From: Eremomyces bilateralis CBS 781.70
Taxonomy: Eukaryota; Ascomycota; Dothideomycetes; Eremomycetales; Eremomycetaceae
Assembly: GCF_010015585.1 (NCBI RefSeq)
Contig: NW_022985071.1
Span: forward strand, 832,100 to 896,099
Direction of reading: 5' to 3'
Length of the DNA stretch: 64,000 nt
Made by a program: the position numbers and the translations under genes. The first letter of the stretch is position 1; each line of letters begins with the position of its first letter. Below are positions 21,351 through 32,737 of the stretch, in pieces. Under the pieces are notes generated by a model. The model had not been told where the DNA came from and did no database searches. It worked only from the letters and a program-made list of their open reading frames with translations.

Positions 21351-22512
21351 TCAAGTTCGGATGGCCGAAGTCGTACGTAATGTCAAAGACCGATGGTACA
21401 ACAAGGCCGAATGACAGCTCGAGGGATGGTAGGTCCATAGTACCTGGAGCCGACCGTGGGCGAGGACCTTCTCTACCCTAGCTATCGGAGGCTGATCGCC
21501 GTCCTCCTCGCCTTCGCATGTGACGACAATATAGTCTCCAACACGGACCTCTCTCCCATCACCTGGAGTTCGGGTTAGTAGGAGAATCGACCGAAGGGCT
21601 TCGATAATCACACTTACAATGAACCCGGCCAGTAGCTGCTTTTCGACGGCCACTGTTCGCGCTTACCTGTAAGGTTGCTTTTAGAAGCCGAGACGATGTC
21701 ATTGTCATCGTCGCTGGAAACGATCGGTAGCTTTCCTTTCCCCAAAGATCCGGGAACGTCAGCGACAGAGAGCGGTTCAGGCGCAGACCGAGTTATGCTG
21801 GCTAGCCCGTCGTCATCATCACGACGTGGCATGTACGCAGCGCAGAGGCTGTCACTTAACTCTGTCGTGGGGCTGCGTGCGCAGAAGTCATCGCCGGATT
21901 GCTCTGCCCCGTCTTCTATGTCTGGCACGATCAGTCCCGGCCAAGGACCGCCAGTAGCGCCCAGCCCACTACCATCTCTAATATTTTCGTGTCTAGGAGC
22001 GCGATCGCCATCTAGGCTTCCGTTTCCTTTGTGTTCCTGATGCGCTGGGCTTGCTGCCCGTCGAATGCGATCGGGACGGTCTGCAGCAATCGCCCCTCGA
22101 GACATCCTAAAGAGTTCTTGGGGGGTGGGGGAGTCATCTCCATCGCTGCTGCTGGTCTCGACGCCTTCAGTATGACCGCTGGCCCCTCGAGCCGCTTGAT
22201 CACTGTTCTGCGCAGAAGCGGGAGCTGCCGCCAATAAACCTTCTTCTGTTAGCACTACCAACCGATTACTCTTAATGGACCGATGAACTCACCATGGCCC
22301 CGGATTGGGCTACCTGTAGCCGGCCGGCGCGCTGAGCAATCGTCTTCGCCACTGTCGCCTTCGGTAAGGCCTATAATTTCCACGCTACCCAGGCGGACTC
22401 AACGGCTCTCCGTAGGGTGCCGACCTTGCTTATAAGCTGTTGAGATCTGCGGAAGATCGGAAGCCATAGGAGCGTCGTTCCGCAGAGGTTGGTAAGGGAC
22501 GAAAATAGTCAT
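21351..22512 (-). CDS. Short BAH-domain-like protein, possibly truncated
   Basis: From the ATG at 22512 the model reads MTIFVPYQPLRND to ISTAYKQ, an intron, GLTEGDSGEDDCSARR, an intron, then a long acidic Ser/Asp-rich disordered exon (EEGLLAAAPASAQNSDQAAR to NDIVSASKSNLT). After an intron of about 95 nt comes GDGREVRVGDYIVVTCEGEE then PPIARVEKVLAHGRLQVLW. This last part looks like the first strands of a BAH domain (VRVGDxVxV...PxIARVEKV). A full BAH domain is about 120 residues and here the frame stops some 25 residues later, so either a further exon is missed or the domain is cut short. A methionine at 22467 is an alternative start. Its first donor (GTCGGC) is weak. Function unknown; chromatin binding is inferred from the fold only. 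Confidence 0.45.
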
Positions 22513-24346
22513 GGGAGAGATTGCCATAGATAGGGCAAAGTGCAGAGATGGGCTACGGTAGAGGTTTGTAGGAGGAGCGGGGGAATTGAATTAAGGATTT
22601 CATGGGAGCAGGAATGGCGGCCCTTAAGCATCCGGCACCGGTGCGGTGCAAGATCCTCCTCACCCGCCCTCTCATCGCCATGGATCAACCGATCCGCTGC
22701 TTGCATGCGCAACCCCAGCATCTACCACTGATTTTGCCTCGCCGCTCTTGTTGTCAGTCCGCAATTTGCAAGAGTGTGTGTATTCTGCATCCAAGGCATG
22801 AATATGCACTCCTGTCTTTCTTAGTGTGCCGTCAGGGATATTAGGGGTTATCCTAAAATAACGGGAGGTGAAGAGGCGGTGGGTTAACGTTAACAAGTTC
22901 TGCTTAAGCAGCTTTCATTTCCTTTCACTTTTCTATCCACGATCAGTAAGGGTTCAGATGTGATATGCGACGACACTATCGCTTCCATCCACACAGTCAA
23001 AGTTTGAAGAAAAAGTGATCCGCGGTTCCAAAAACCTATCGTCGCTGGATTTGAGATCGTATGTACCACCCTTAACCAGAAGATAAAGGGGAGGCTGCGT
23101 CTGTGGGAGCGCAAGGCCGTGAGGAGAAGGATTGGGGTGGAGGCAATCTCAATGGCCGTGCTAGGACGCTAACCTCGGGCAGTCAGAGAGAGGAACGCAA
23201 AGCCTAAAATTGACGCAGGCCAAGGGCTTCGGTCAGTGGTTCGTCACGCGGAGAAGTTCAGCTGGTCATGTCCAGTGAGGATCATGTTAGAATACGACAG
23301 CGGAATCCTCCATCCAGCTGAGGGGAAATGCAAAATGACAGGGACGATCGAGACAAGGGGTAAAACTGCTCACCATCGGCATGAAAGGGCCTTTAAGAGG
23401 GGAGAACAGTCAGGTCGCATGAATCGAATGAAGGGGGTAGGCGGGGTGGCCGCTGCGAGGAACTATCCGGTGGATCGTCAACGCTCCTCACGCGGGCAGA
23501 CATAGGTCACAGGGGCGAAAGTGGGCAGAATGGGCCGACAGAAATGAAGGGGGGAGACAAGGAAGGCGGACGGGAAATGAATTGGTGAATGGGAAAAGAT
23601 GGAGGAGAGCGGGTTGGCGAGAGGGGGGGATAGAGGTATTTATGTTTGAACGTTTTGGGAGGGTTGAAAACGGAAAAGTGCGCTAACCCCGAACCGGCAC
23701 GCTAATCCAAAAGAGGCAGTCACAGGTCCTCAGATTACATTATTAATAACCACCAATAGTTACAGTATGTTTGTACGGAATAAACGAGACTGGAATCTGG
23801 ATCAGACCATGGCGACATCACCAGACATCCAGACTATTTATCCAATCAGTCCTGGAAGAGTTGTACATGTATATATTAGGATCCTGGAGCATAACCTTCT
23901 ATCGATGGTGACAAAGACCGTGCTCAACTACCGTATAAACCTTTCCATACAAACCCTTAACACTCCCCCATCAATGCCCTTCGTTTATGAACACAGGAAG
24001 GGATGACAGGATCCCACATCTTTTTCTTGAGAGGGGCCAATGGAATAGCTGAAACCGAAAACACACTAACACACTAACACACTCACAACAGACATTCCCA
24101 TATGACGGACATGTACGGAGGCGGCATACGGAAAGAACTTTCTTCGATAGGTATAATCTCTCGAAACCACGCCCGCTCAACCCTCAACAGAACCCATGGT
24201 CGGCCCCGCATTCCCAGGCACACATCGCCGCCGCATATTCAGATTCGACCTGTGCATTGCAACCAACCCTTGGCACCCAATCCGTTTCCAAATGTCGCGT
24301 GATTCGGGTATGTGCAGGATGCTAGTAAATGTCCAGTGACTGACGC
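22513..24346. other. Long intergenic region, PP2C 3' side to BAH-like 5' side
   Basis: This is 1.8 kb without a gene I can support. Frames at 22890-23114 (-), 23236-23505 (+) and 23767-24006 (+) lack protein-like features. There is a short 8-bp tandem repeat (ACACACTA-type, about 24061-24083) and a G-rich patch near 23620. Part may be untranslated sequence of the two flanking minus-strand genes. Confidence 0.4.
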
Positions 24347-26129
24347 TTAAGATGATGCCTCCTTCTTCGTCTCCGTGCTGGATGGCGCGGCGCCAGTCTC
24401 CGTCGTCGATGACGGCGCAGATTGGTCTTTCTCGGCTGCCGGAGCGCCAGTGGGAGCAGGGGTGTCTTCTCTCTGTGCTCGGGTCGCGTCCGACTCCTCC
24501 GGCAACTCGGTGATCCTCTCAGTCCGATGGATCTGTTCTTCAAGGTCCTTGTCTTCGTCGATGTGGTCGAACATTTCCGAATCGCCCGCTTCGTTGGACA
24601 GCTCGGTCCCATCGCCTAGAAGAATGATGCGGCCCCCGAGCGCTCGAGCCAGCTGGCCGAGACCTTGCGAGCGATGGTTTTCCATGTCCATGTCGTAGTC
24701 GTCTTGCGCATCCTCGCTCCGGTGATGCATGCCGGGCCCTCGGAGTTCAGCTGTAGGACTCAAGTATTAGTCGCCATCCGTAATGGAACTTCGCGCGGTG
24801 GAAAACGGGAGGGACTTGCCATATTCGGGAGGTGCGCAAGGCCCGTCTCCGTTGGCCACTCGCTCGGCAATTTCATTATACCACTCCTCCTTGCTTCGCC
24901 CGTTCAGAAGGCCAACGATGACTACCGTCATGTTGTCACAGCCCACGCCGCCAGTGTCGCAGTTGGCAGCAAGGCAATTGTCCATCAGGTTTTCACAGAT
25001 CACATGGAGCTCCTGCTTGGCCGCAATGCCTCGGCGGACAAATTCAATGACCGCCTGTGAGCTCTGACAGTCCCAGATACCTAAAGTCATCGATTAGCTT
25101 CCGCGACACATCGGAGAGCAAAAGGCACTTACCATCACAAGCCACGACTAGAAACTCGTCATCCGCCGAAATGTCATGAACTGTAACATCGGGGAAGGCA
25201 GTGACGATTTGCTGCTCAGGTGGTAAATCGGCGCTTTTCTTAAACTCGAAGTCGCCAATAGCCCGCGAGAGAGCCAGATTCCCATTGACTCGCCCAAAAT
25301 CAACGAATCCGCCGGCTGCGACAATCCTCGCTTTTTCGCCTGTCAAAATGTCAGCCTTGTTCTGTTAACTTTAGGGGTGAAAAATGCCTACCTTCGTTCT
25401 GCGGCTTATGATCAAACGATAAGGGCTTTGCCCGCCCTTTTATGCCTAGAACTGACCGTGAATCCCCAGCATTGCCCTAACAGGTTAGAGGATGGCCTGA
25501 TGCGAAGTGGTGCAGTACATACGACGTAGATCTTATCACTGGATATGATACCAACAGAGGAGGTGCAGCCGGAAACTTCCTCTTCATATTTCGGGTCTGA
25601 GTTGTGTTAGCTTGCATTGCCAGTGGAACCATTGGATTCCCATTACCACTCAATATGGCCCGGTCGGTTGCAAGGAAACCATCCTTCAAGGCTTGCTCGA
25701 TGTCCCCATTACGAAAAGAATTCTGCTTCGCAATGATCCTGTGCAGATTATCCCCGGTGTATATGGCAACCTTATCGCCGCCGTGCCCGTCGTATACACC
25801 AAAGTAACTTAAGCGCTGTTTACTCGGCGATAGCTTCTTGTCCTTGGTATCGGCTTTCAGATCCAGCACGCACGCATGCGCATCTTCCATGCTTATACGC
25901 CATCCTTGCATGGACGAAAGTCCATATATGACTCGGTCGTCCTGTCCACTGTCCGATTTCTATACACCATGGTCAGAAAATTTTCCATCGTATGGAGAAT
26001 TGTGAGCGGCCAAGGTAGACAGCACGGTGCTTGCATCGTATTGGATGCTGCACATCGTGCGTGCCCACGGCCGCTGGGTCGCAGTGGACTTACTTTCTCC
26101 ACCACTGGCTCGGATAGTGTCTGTCCCAT
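24347..26129 (-). CDS. ptc2: PP2C-type Ser/Thr phosphatase (Ptc2/Ptc3-like)
   Basis: A metal-dependent protein phosphatase; yeast Ptc2/Ptc3 switch off Hog1 MAPK and DNA-damage checkpoint kinases. Exon 1 (26129-26094) encodes MGQTLSEPVVEK. After an intron come DRVIYGLSSMQGWRISMED and AHACVLDL, then SYFGVYDGHGG (metal-binding Asp/Gly), an exon with EEVSGCTSSVG, NAGDSRSVLGIKGRAK, LSFDHKPQNEGEKARI, NGNLALSRAIGDFEFK, FLVVACDG, IWDCQSSQAVIEFV and GGVGCDNMTVVIVGLLNG (DNMT motif). The Gly after the initiator Met suggests N-myristoylation. The C-terminus is a fungal-specific acidic, Thr/Glu/Ala-rich tail of about 140 residues ending KKEASS at 24347. Six or so short introns. The motifs of the PP2C fold are in order and intact; assigning it to Ptc2 rather than Ptc1/Ptc4 rests on the N-terminus and the tail. 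Confidence 0.9.
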
Positions 26130-27258
26130 GATTCAAATCTTCCACGTCTCGGGAATCAGATACTCTCAGGAGGAGAAGATCGGTCGATGTTGCAACGGCT
26201 CCAGAAATCGCATAGGGGTGGGGTGAGATCGGAGGCGGGCGGTCAGGTTGGACGCGGGTTCAGTCCAACGTGCAAAGAGCGAAAGGAATCCGAGTCGAGT
26301 GAACTTGCACGGCAGAGGACGATGATGAGCGAGGAGCGGAGGCGGAGTTGAGCGAGGGAATGCCCACTGCAGGAATTGCGCGATATATGGAGAGGGGGCG
26401 GAGTTGTCGTGGAGAGAAGGAAAAGGATAAGCGGGAGAAAACAGAACAACGGATCTCAAGGCTCTGGAGCCTAGATGGAGAGTCGAAGTGGCGCTTCGGG
26501 AGAACAACTGGGAAATGAGCACTGAGAAGGCTTGGAGGGGGAGTTGGAGAGTCGACTGAGCAAGTGAGTTGCGCGTTGTCGTCGATGTGAAGGCTGCCGA
26601 GCAGAGTCTGGCTGGACGCCGTTGGTGGGCTGTGGCGGCCCCAGGCTGCAAGGCTCCAATCTCGCCATTGAGGCCATTATACAAACGTGTAACACGTGAG
26701 GTTGATCGTGTATTCTGATATAATTATTTGATATTTTTATACAAAACAGTAACTCTACGCTCTAACATAACTGAACACGATATCAGTCGATAGTCATATA
26801 TGGCTGGCTTCTAGCAAATTAAGCTGCTGCTTGACACACAAAAGACTGGCTGTTAATAAGTTTGATCTCATCTCTCTGGGCAATAGCCTATGTACCGTAC
26901 CCGCCACAGGTATGACCCCTACGGGTAAGTTTATAAATTGATTTATTAAGGCAATCTTTGGTTGAGTAGGAACTCTCGGATAGTTTGCCACTATGTCCTT
27001 GTATATGGAGGTTCGGATTGAGACTGAATGTATTTTCTATATACCAGTGTCTATATACAACGTAACGGGAAGGGGGAAGGCAACTGATTGACGTTTTACC
27101 TTTGAGTCCTCCTCCAGCCTGCGTCTAGATAGAGGAATCAAATGCCGAACCCCAACATCTCAAGCTCGTTCTTCATGCTTCCAGACCTTTGTACATGGCC
27201 ATCTTCGACCCGTCAACGTTTGGGGGCCTTGACAATCCAGCTACGACCTTCTGGAGTA
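26130..27258. other. PP2C promoter and AT-rich intergenic stretch
   Basis: This region lies between the start codon of the phosphatase gene and the stop of cia1. A 172-codon minus-strand frame (26166-26684) is Ser/Pro/Leu-rich with no motif. It sits directly upstream of the phosphatase ATG, so it is more likely the GC-rich promoter/5' leader than a gene. From about 26690 the sequence turns AT-rich, with a 65-codon frame at 26794-26991 that I cannot place. A decayed repeat is possible but unsupported. Confidence 0.35.
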
Positions 27259-28539
27259 CTACGTACCCCTTTGAATTGACCACATTTTGACCTCTCCGTC
27301 ATCACCAGTACTGATGAGCACCTCTTCGCCCTCATTTGATCTTCCCCGATCCGCTCGGACCGTCCAGCAAACGTGGTTCACCTCGAAGATATCATGCGCA
27401 TTCTCGACCTCGGCGACAACCTTCCACTCCCGTGATGTCTCCGTTGGAGGACCTTCCGACCGCACTTCATCTTGATCATGACTGTCTCGCCAAAACTCCT
27501 GATACACGACGATCTTACCATCGCTACCAGTGCTGGCGATCAGTCCGGATTTGGGGCTCCAGGCGACGGAATATATGGCTCGCTCGTGCCGTTTCGGGAG
27601 GCATGCGTCCTCCAACCATTCTTCGTCGACGTTGTTGGTGCGGATGATGCTTGGGATTCGATCTCGGAGAGGCTTGTCCTCTGCACCGCCTTTGGGAGTC
27701 CTCCTCCATATGCGAATCGTTAGGTCATCAGAACATGATGCCAATCTTGGACCAGATTTCTCCAGCTCCTGCAGGTCCTTCTGGCGAGCCGCATCTGGGC
27801 CGACGCTGTCTATGAGCGATGGGTTCTTGGGAGGTTCGAAATCGAGACTCCAGACGGTGGCTTGGTGGGCGTCGATGGTGGAAACGCAGATCCAATCATC
27901 CACGTCCTCCCGGTAGAGTCGAATCGTGTCATCGTATCCCGCGCTCGCTAAAAGGTCCTCTTCTGGGTGCCAGCGGACGTATTTGATGTCTCCATCATGC
28001 TCTTGAAGCACCGCTACGGTCTCGAAGTTATCATCTTCCATCTCTTCCCAGATCCATACGCTCTTATCGCGGCTGCAGGTGGCAAGAAACTGACCACCTG
28101 CGCTCCAAGCAACGGACTTGATTTCAGATTCGTGGCCGTCGAGGATCACTGCAAACCGCCAATCGTCGTCTTCATCTTCAGATCGATCGTTTTTGCTTTC
28201 CTCGTTGTGAGCCTCGTTCGAGCCGGGATGGTCGTCATGTCTCCAGATCCCAGCACTGGCATCGAATGATCCGGTAGCTAGAACCGACTCGTTTCGCGTT
28301 CCCGGCTTCCACGCACACGATCGTATGCTACGCTTGTGACCACCTGTTATTGAGGAGAGCTGTCGGAATGTAGTGAGGGAGAATATTTTGACAGTCTTGT
28401 CGGCGGATGCAGTCGCGAGAATTGGTAGCTTTGGGTGAGGTGCCGTCATCCAAGCCCGAGTGTTGAGGGACGGTTGGAAGGATGCGATAGGCTCCAAGGT
28501 GGGAACCTCCGAATCTGAATTCATATTGAACTTGCACAC
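27259..28539 (-). CDS. cia1: Cytosolic iron-sulfur assembly WD40 protein Cia1
   Basis: A single open frame of 426 residues without introns. Seven WD40 blades can be followed: AWMTAPHPKLPILATASADK; SIRSCAWKPGTRNESVLATG; SEIKSVAWSAGGQFLATCSR with SVWIWEEM; DIKYVRWHPEEDLLASAGYD; ATVWSLDFEPP; RAIYSVAWSPKSGLIASTGS; VNHVCWTVRADRG with EEVLISTGDDGEVKMWS. Cia1 is the scaffold of the cytosolic CIA targeting complex (with Cia2 and Met18/Mms19) that hands Fe-S clusters to DNA polymerases, helicases and other apoproteins. An insert between blades 2 and 3 (HNEESKNDRSEDEDDDWR) and the two-step spacing match fungal Cia1 as I recall it. A second in-frame Met five codons downstream is an alternative start. 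The promoter (28540-29201) is shared with the divergent thioesterase gene. Confidence 0.9.
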   Translation of the reverse strand: MCKFNMNSDSEVPTLEPIASFQPSLNTRAWMTAPHPKLPILATASADKTVKIFSLTTFRQLSSITGGHKRSIRSCAWKPGTRNESVLATGSFDASAGIWRHDDHPGSNEAHNEESKNDRSEDEDDDWRFAVILDGHESEIKSVAWSAGGQFLATCSRDKSVWIWEEMEDDNFETVAVLQEHDGDIKYVRWHPEEDLLASAGYDDTIRLYREDVDDWICVSTIDAHQATVWSLDFEPPKNPSLIDSVGPDAARQKDLQELEKSGPRLASCSDDLTIRIWRRTPKGGAEDKPLRDRIPSIIRTNNVDEEWLEDACLPKRHERAIYSVAWSPKSGLIASTGSDGKIVVYQEFWRDSHDQDEVRSEGPPTETSREWKVVAEVENAHDIFEVNHVCWTVRADRGRSNEGEEVLISTGDDGEVKMWSIQRGT

Positions 28540-29201
28540 GACAATTCGCGAAATCGCGAAGAGGGTGGTGGAGAGTCGAGCAGCGGAGATGACGCCTTAT
28601 GTCATTTTTCCACACTGGGAAAAAATGGCGATTTCCGTGATTTAAACCACCTAAGACCGATTTTTATATGTAAGTATTACTTCAAGTACCCGTTCACACG
28701 ACAATCGTTTCCCGCTCCCGTGTTGCTGGTGTAAATGGACGGTTTTGTTCAATTTTGCAGTGGCCAAGGCGGATGATGTCAATCTCTGCCCAGAATCGAG
28801 GGAATGTTCAAAACTCCCCGGTGAAGACTCGGACTTTGTGGATGGACTATCACTATCCGTTCTGTTGGGTCTATATGAAGGATCCAAAAAAAAATCTCGA
28901 TATGATATGCGAGTATTCCGTACTCTGTATCGGATCTGTTTGAGTTGGCTGTGCTATTGATAAGGGACGTGGTTGGCTCAGGGTCTCTGGCTTCTCCAAT
29001 TCCTAGTCGTATTTATGGAACCCCCAAAGTCGTATGGAAGCATCAACATCCGCGTCGATGATACCGCAGCAAGGTTTTATATCGCATTCTGGAGAAGAGA
29101 ATTCGGAAGAATTTAGCAAAGATTCGACCGACGAACCCGCACATTATACTGTAAACGATTTAACCCATCCCAGATATGCCAGTTGATGTTAGAGTCTCAC
29201 C
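28540..29201. promoter_or_regulatory. Divergent promoter of cia1 and the ACOT-type gene
   Basis: 662 bp between two head-to-head start codons. Small frames inside (28745-28960, 28651-28887) show no domain. I see no motif I would assign. Confidence 0.35.
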
Positions 29202-30811
29202 ATGCATCGTCCCTCCACAGTCCGCCGGCTCCTGCACTTGGTAAATCGGGTGGCTCAAGCAGACCAGAAGTCCATTCCCTGGACGCAACAGAAAAGCAGA
29301 CAGTTTCATGTCCAGACCAAGCTCAACACCGATGGCGTGTTTAAAGAGCTTACAGAACAGCGGGTTCTCACTCCATGGATCACGGCGCTTCGAAGCAGGC
29401 AGGCTCAAGACGGGAAAGGAGCCGAACCCAGCGAGCCAGGAAAGCCCATGAGACGGACCCTCGAACCCAAAAGGATGTCGGACAGCTATCATAGAGTGGT
29501 ATGGAATCTTTGAGGGATGCGGTGCGTGTGCGGATGGGTTGACCTTGGTTGTTTAGATTCTTCCGCTGGCAAAGGATCCTTGGCTGTCAGATACGTATCT
29601 CAATGCGGACGGTCATATCAGGTGCTTCATGCGTCCCCATGTTAAGGGAAATGCTAACAACTAGTCAGGTTGGGGGCTATATTTATGGATTTGGATGCTC
29701 TTTCTGGAGTGATTGCTTACAAGCATACCGGTTGGTCTTCATCACCCGCCCAGTCTTCGACATACGCTTAACGGTTCCGGTATGCAGGGGATTCGGTGAC
29801 CACCGTCACGGCAGCTTTCGATCGAATAACCATCAAGCACCCGTTGACTGAGATATGTGATCTTGAATTGAGCGGTCAGGTCACGTATGCCACAGGAAGA
29901 AGTAGTATGGAGATCTCCCTCCAAGTGGCCAAAGACCCTGGTCCGGATGGAGTAAGGGGCGAAGATGATATTCTACTGAATTGTAACTGTACCATGGTCT
30001 CCCTTGACCCCGTCACTCGCAAACCGACCAACATCCATCCTTTGACCATTGAGACGCCGGAGGAGCGACGGTTGTACGAGAGAGGAGAGCAAAATTCCCA
30101 GCGCCGACGGGAGCAAGCCAATACATCGTTGGTCAAGTACACCCCCAACGATGAGGAGAGCGACTTGATCCATAATATATGGCAAAAGCATATCGAATTC
30201 GATGGCAAGTTGATTGAGTCATCGCCATGACTGGAAACGCCCTGCTAACTTGATCGATAGACCCGAACAATCTGCTGACGAAACCGGGGAACGTGCACTT
30301 CATCGAATCAACGCGGATCCAAACGACCCAAATTATGCAGCCTCAGTATCGGAATCGACACAACTTCATGGTATTCGGCGGTTTCCTTCTGAAACAAGCA
30401 TTCGAGCTGGCCTTTTGCTGTGCGGCCTCCTTTTCGCACCAGCGACCGTCCTTCCTTTCCCTGGACCCTTCGACCTTTGAAAATCCGGTTCCCGTGGGGT
30501 CGGTGCTATATCTTTCGGCTCGGGTGGTGTACACCGATCCGCCGCTTGTCCCTGGGGTGGGGGAAGTGGCCGAGCAAGACAGTTCTCGGACTCGGCTACA
30601 CGTTCGAGTGGATTCCAAGGTCCGCGACGTTGCGCACGGTGCGACCAAGCCGACCGGAACTTTCAATTACACATTTGTCGTGGACAGGGATATCAAGGTC
30701 ATGCCGAGGACCTACACCGAATTCATGATGTACATCGACGCGAGGCGGCGGCTGAAGAAAGTTGACCGCACGCTTGTTGATATTCGGACCAAGGGCAACG
30801 TAACAGAATAG
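29202..30811 (+). CDS. Acyl-CoA thioesterase, double hotdog (ACOT9-like), mitochondrial
   Basis: Five exons (29202-29498, 29557-29621, 29669-29730, 29788-30204, 30261-30811) sum to 464 codons, giving 463 residues. The N-terminus is rich in Arg, Ser and hydrophobics without acids (MHRPSTVRRLLHLVNRVAQA), as for a mitochondrial presequence. Hotdog domain 1 includes RLGAIFMDLDALSGVIAYKH and SVTTVTAAFDRITIKHPL. Domain 2 includes NFMVFGGFLLKQAFELAF, VPVGSVLYLSARVVYT and NYTFVV. The family hydrolyses acyl-CoA to free acid and CoA in the matrix. The intron 30205-30260 starts with GCAAGT, a GC-AG intron required for frame (EFD-DPNN). The gene is head-to-head with cia1 and tail-to-tail with the dynein light chain gene. 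Confidence 0.88.
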
Positions 30812-31059
30812 AGCAACATCGTGACCCTATGTACAAAAAAATCATCCGCAATACGTGGACAATCCATGAGCGACACCATGCGATGCAAATGATTTGAAGG
30901 AGACCACAACTGACAAAAGCATCTGCGCTTGGCGACCGGGACGGAAGCCCTCATCGCCGTACCATCTAGGCGGCGTGGTTTCCAAATGCAGCCTCCCGTT
31001 TCCAACACATAGATATTGACCATTTTAACCCCAGAGACATGCCCGTTGATTCGAGCCTT

Positions 31060-31639
31060 TCAAACCGCAATCCACATGACGGTCAGCACGACGTCCATGC
31101 CCTTTGCCTCACCACCTTCGTATTTGGTGCTCCACATGCCATCCTTCTCGCTGTTCCAGAATGCCGCGGCGGCGCTGTGCATGCCTCGCCGGCCGGCTTT
31201 GGAGTGGGCCGCCTCCTGGTCTGGCTCCTGGGTGGTCTCGGATACGAGAGGCGCCGTATGCTGGATGATGGTGCTGTTCACCGCAAACTTGTAGGGAGAC
31301 GGGCCGTCCTTAACGGAGGTGTCGGAAACCACGGACTCGAGGATCTTATGCTGCCATGGGAAAGGGCGGTTAACTCTGCGCTGGGTTGACAAGGCTGAAA
31401 ACGGGGGGTTGGCGTACAATGATCCCCTCGTTCCATTTGGCGCATGAGGTATGGTCGTAGGCGGTAGCGGAGGACAGAGCAGCATCGCACGCCTTCATAA
31501 TGGTCAGTTAGTGGATTGATGAGTTCAGGAGCGACGCACTTGATCTGCGATCTCTTTCAGACGCTGTTCTGGGACGGGCTGAGCAAGTTAGTTAGGTGCA
31601 AGATGTAGGAGCGCAGTGGACGAAGCGTACTGGAGCCAT
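31060..31639 (-). CDS. Tctex-type dynein light chain
   Basis: Four exons (31639-31631, 31578-31540, 31492-31418, 31350-31060) sum to 138 codons, giving 137 residues. The first exon encodes only Met-Ala-Pro. The rest reads PVPEQRLKEIADQ, ACDAALSSATAYDHTSCAKW, NEGIIHKILESVVSD, PYKFAVNSTIIQH, GMHSAAAAFWNSEKDGMWS and VVLTVMWIAV. The order of helix, 'KF.V.S.I.Q', 'H.A.A.FW....DG' and the final strand is the DYNLT/Tctex1 pattern. These subunits dimerise on the dynein intermediate chain and hold cargo. Compared with a standard 110-residue member it carries a roughly 15-residue acidic loop (VSETTQEPDQEAAHSKAGRR) before the HSA strand, which is common in filamentous fungi. It is divergent from vtc1. 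Confidence 0.85.
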
Positions 31640-31873
31640 TTTATTTTGAGATGAACGTGGACGGGTTCTAAGATATTGTATGGAGCTTTGTGTGTAATTC
31701 AATCCAAGCACAGTTTCTTTAGGAGTCTCTTACTTCACTCCAAGATGTCTTACTATCAACATTGAGTGTTGTGATGGAGAGAGCACTTTCGACATCAACA
31801 GTTCCTAACGTGCGCCGGATAAAAACACCCAATCGTGCCAATCCAATTCATGTGATCAACAACAACTCTGTAT

Positions 31874-31879
31874 CACGTG
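31874..31879. promoter_or_regulatory. CACGTG site upstream of vtc1
   Basis: A palindromic CACGTG lies about 390 bp upstream of the vtc1 start and about 235 bp upstream of the divergent dynein light chain gene. bHLH phosphate regulators (yeast Pho4, Neurospora NUC-1) bind this core, and yeast VTC genes belong to the PHO regulon. Other bHLH proteins share the site, so this is a hint only. Confidence 0.35.
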
Positions 31880-32265
31880 CTTTATTGATTACATGTGCAG
31901 CTCTTCTCGTCCGCTGGATCATTCCGTCACATTGCTTCATCTTCACCTTGATTCCTCGAGTTGATATCAAGCTATTATCATATGCCGTCCCAAATGCAGT
32001 GCCGGTAATTACGGTACCGGCATTATCATGGTTTATGCCTTTTTGGACTTGAATGTTTCTACCACTACTTCAATTGAAAGTGCCAAACGTTAAAGTCCTC
32101 AATTGAGTCTTCGTGTCTGTGTCTATCCCCCACAGTAGCATCAGTCTTCAACCCTTCCACCGTCCAATCTGACGGGTGGAGAGAGCAATTGGTTGCCACA
32201 ACGTCAAGATCACGGGCTTTTCCCTTCCTCTAAACCCCCAAACACGCATATCCTCGACCTCCATC

Positions 32266-32737
32266 ATGTCTAGCCAGCCGCTTCTTCAGCAAGCCGCAGG
32301 TAAGCTCCCCCGCAATCACCCATACTGTTCCACCACAACCAATCCCCTCCCACCTTAACTACCGTACTCACTCACCCTACGTTCCAGGCAAGCGCATCGC
32401 CCTCCCCACCCGCGTCGAACCCAAAGTCTTCTTCGCCAACGAACGCACCTTCCTCTCATGGCTCAACTTCACCGTCATCCTCGGCGGCCTCGCGGTCGGC
32501 TTGCTGAACTTCGGCGACAAGGTGGGCCAGATCAGTGCCGGCCTATTCACGATCGTGGCCATGGCCGCGATGATATACGCCGTCTTCACGTTCCACTGGC
32601 GGGCGCGGAGCATCCGGCAGCGGGGACAGAGCGGGTTCGACGATAGATACGGGCCGACGGTGCTGGCGATTGCGCTGCTGGCCGCGGTCATTGTGAACTT
32701 TGTGTTGAGGGTGACGAATGCGGGGAAGAAATCTTGA
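32266..32737 (+). CDS. vtc1: Vacuolar transporter chaperone subunit 1 (Vtc1)
   Basis: Two exons (32266-32299, 32388-32737) around an 88-nt intron sum to 128 codons, giving 127 residues, the normal Vtc1 size. The N-terminus [20 protein letters not shown] leads into [20 protein letters not shown], the DUF202 signature. Three membrane helices follow ([52 protein letters not shown]). Vtc1 is the small membrane subunit of the VTC complex, which makes polyphosphate from ATP and moves it into the vacuole; the catalytic Vtc4 and the SPX domains are on other subunits. The gene converges with the large WD40 gene. A CACGTG element upstream could tie it to phosphate control. Confidence 0.93.

Noticed and set aside
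24061-24083. Telomere-like repeat
   Set aside because: The 8-bp ACACACTA-type unit occurs only about three times and does not match TTAGGG.
26166-26684. 172-codon minus-strand frame upstream of PP2C
   Set aside because: Low-complexity Ser/Leu/Pro composition in a purine-rich promoter; frame ends just before the phosphatase start; no homology recognised.
26690-27258. Possible LTR fragment in the AT-rich stretch
   Set aside because: No paired repeats, target-site duplication or coding parts could be identified; left as unassigned intergenic sequence.
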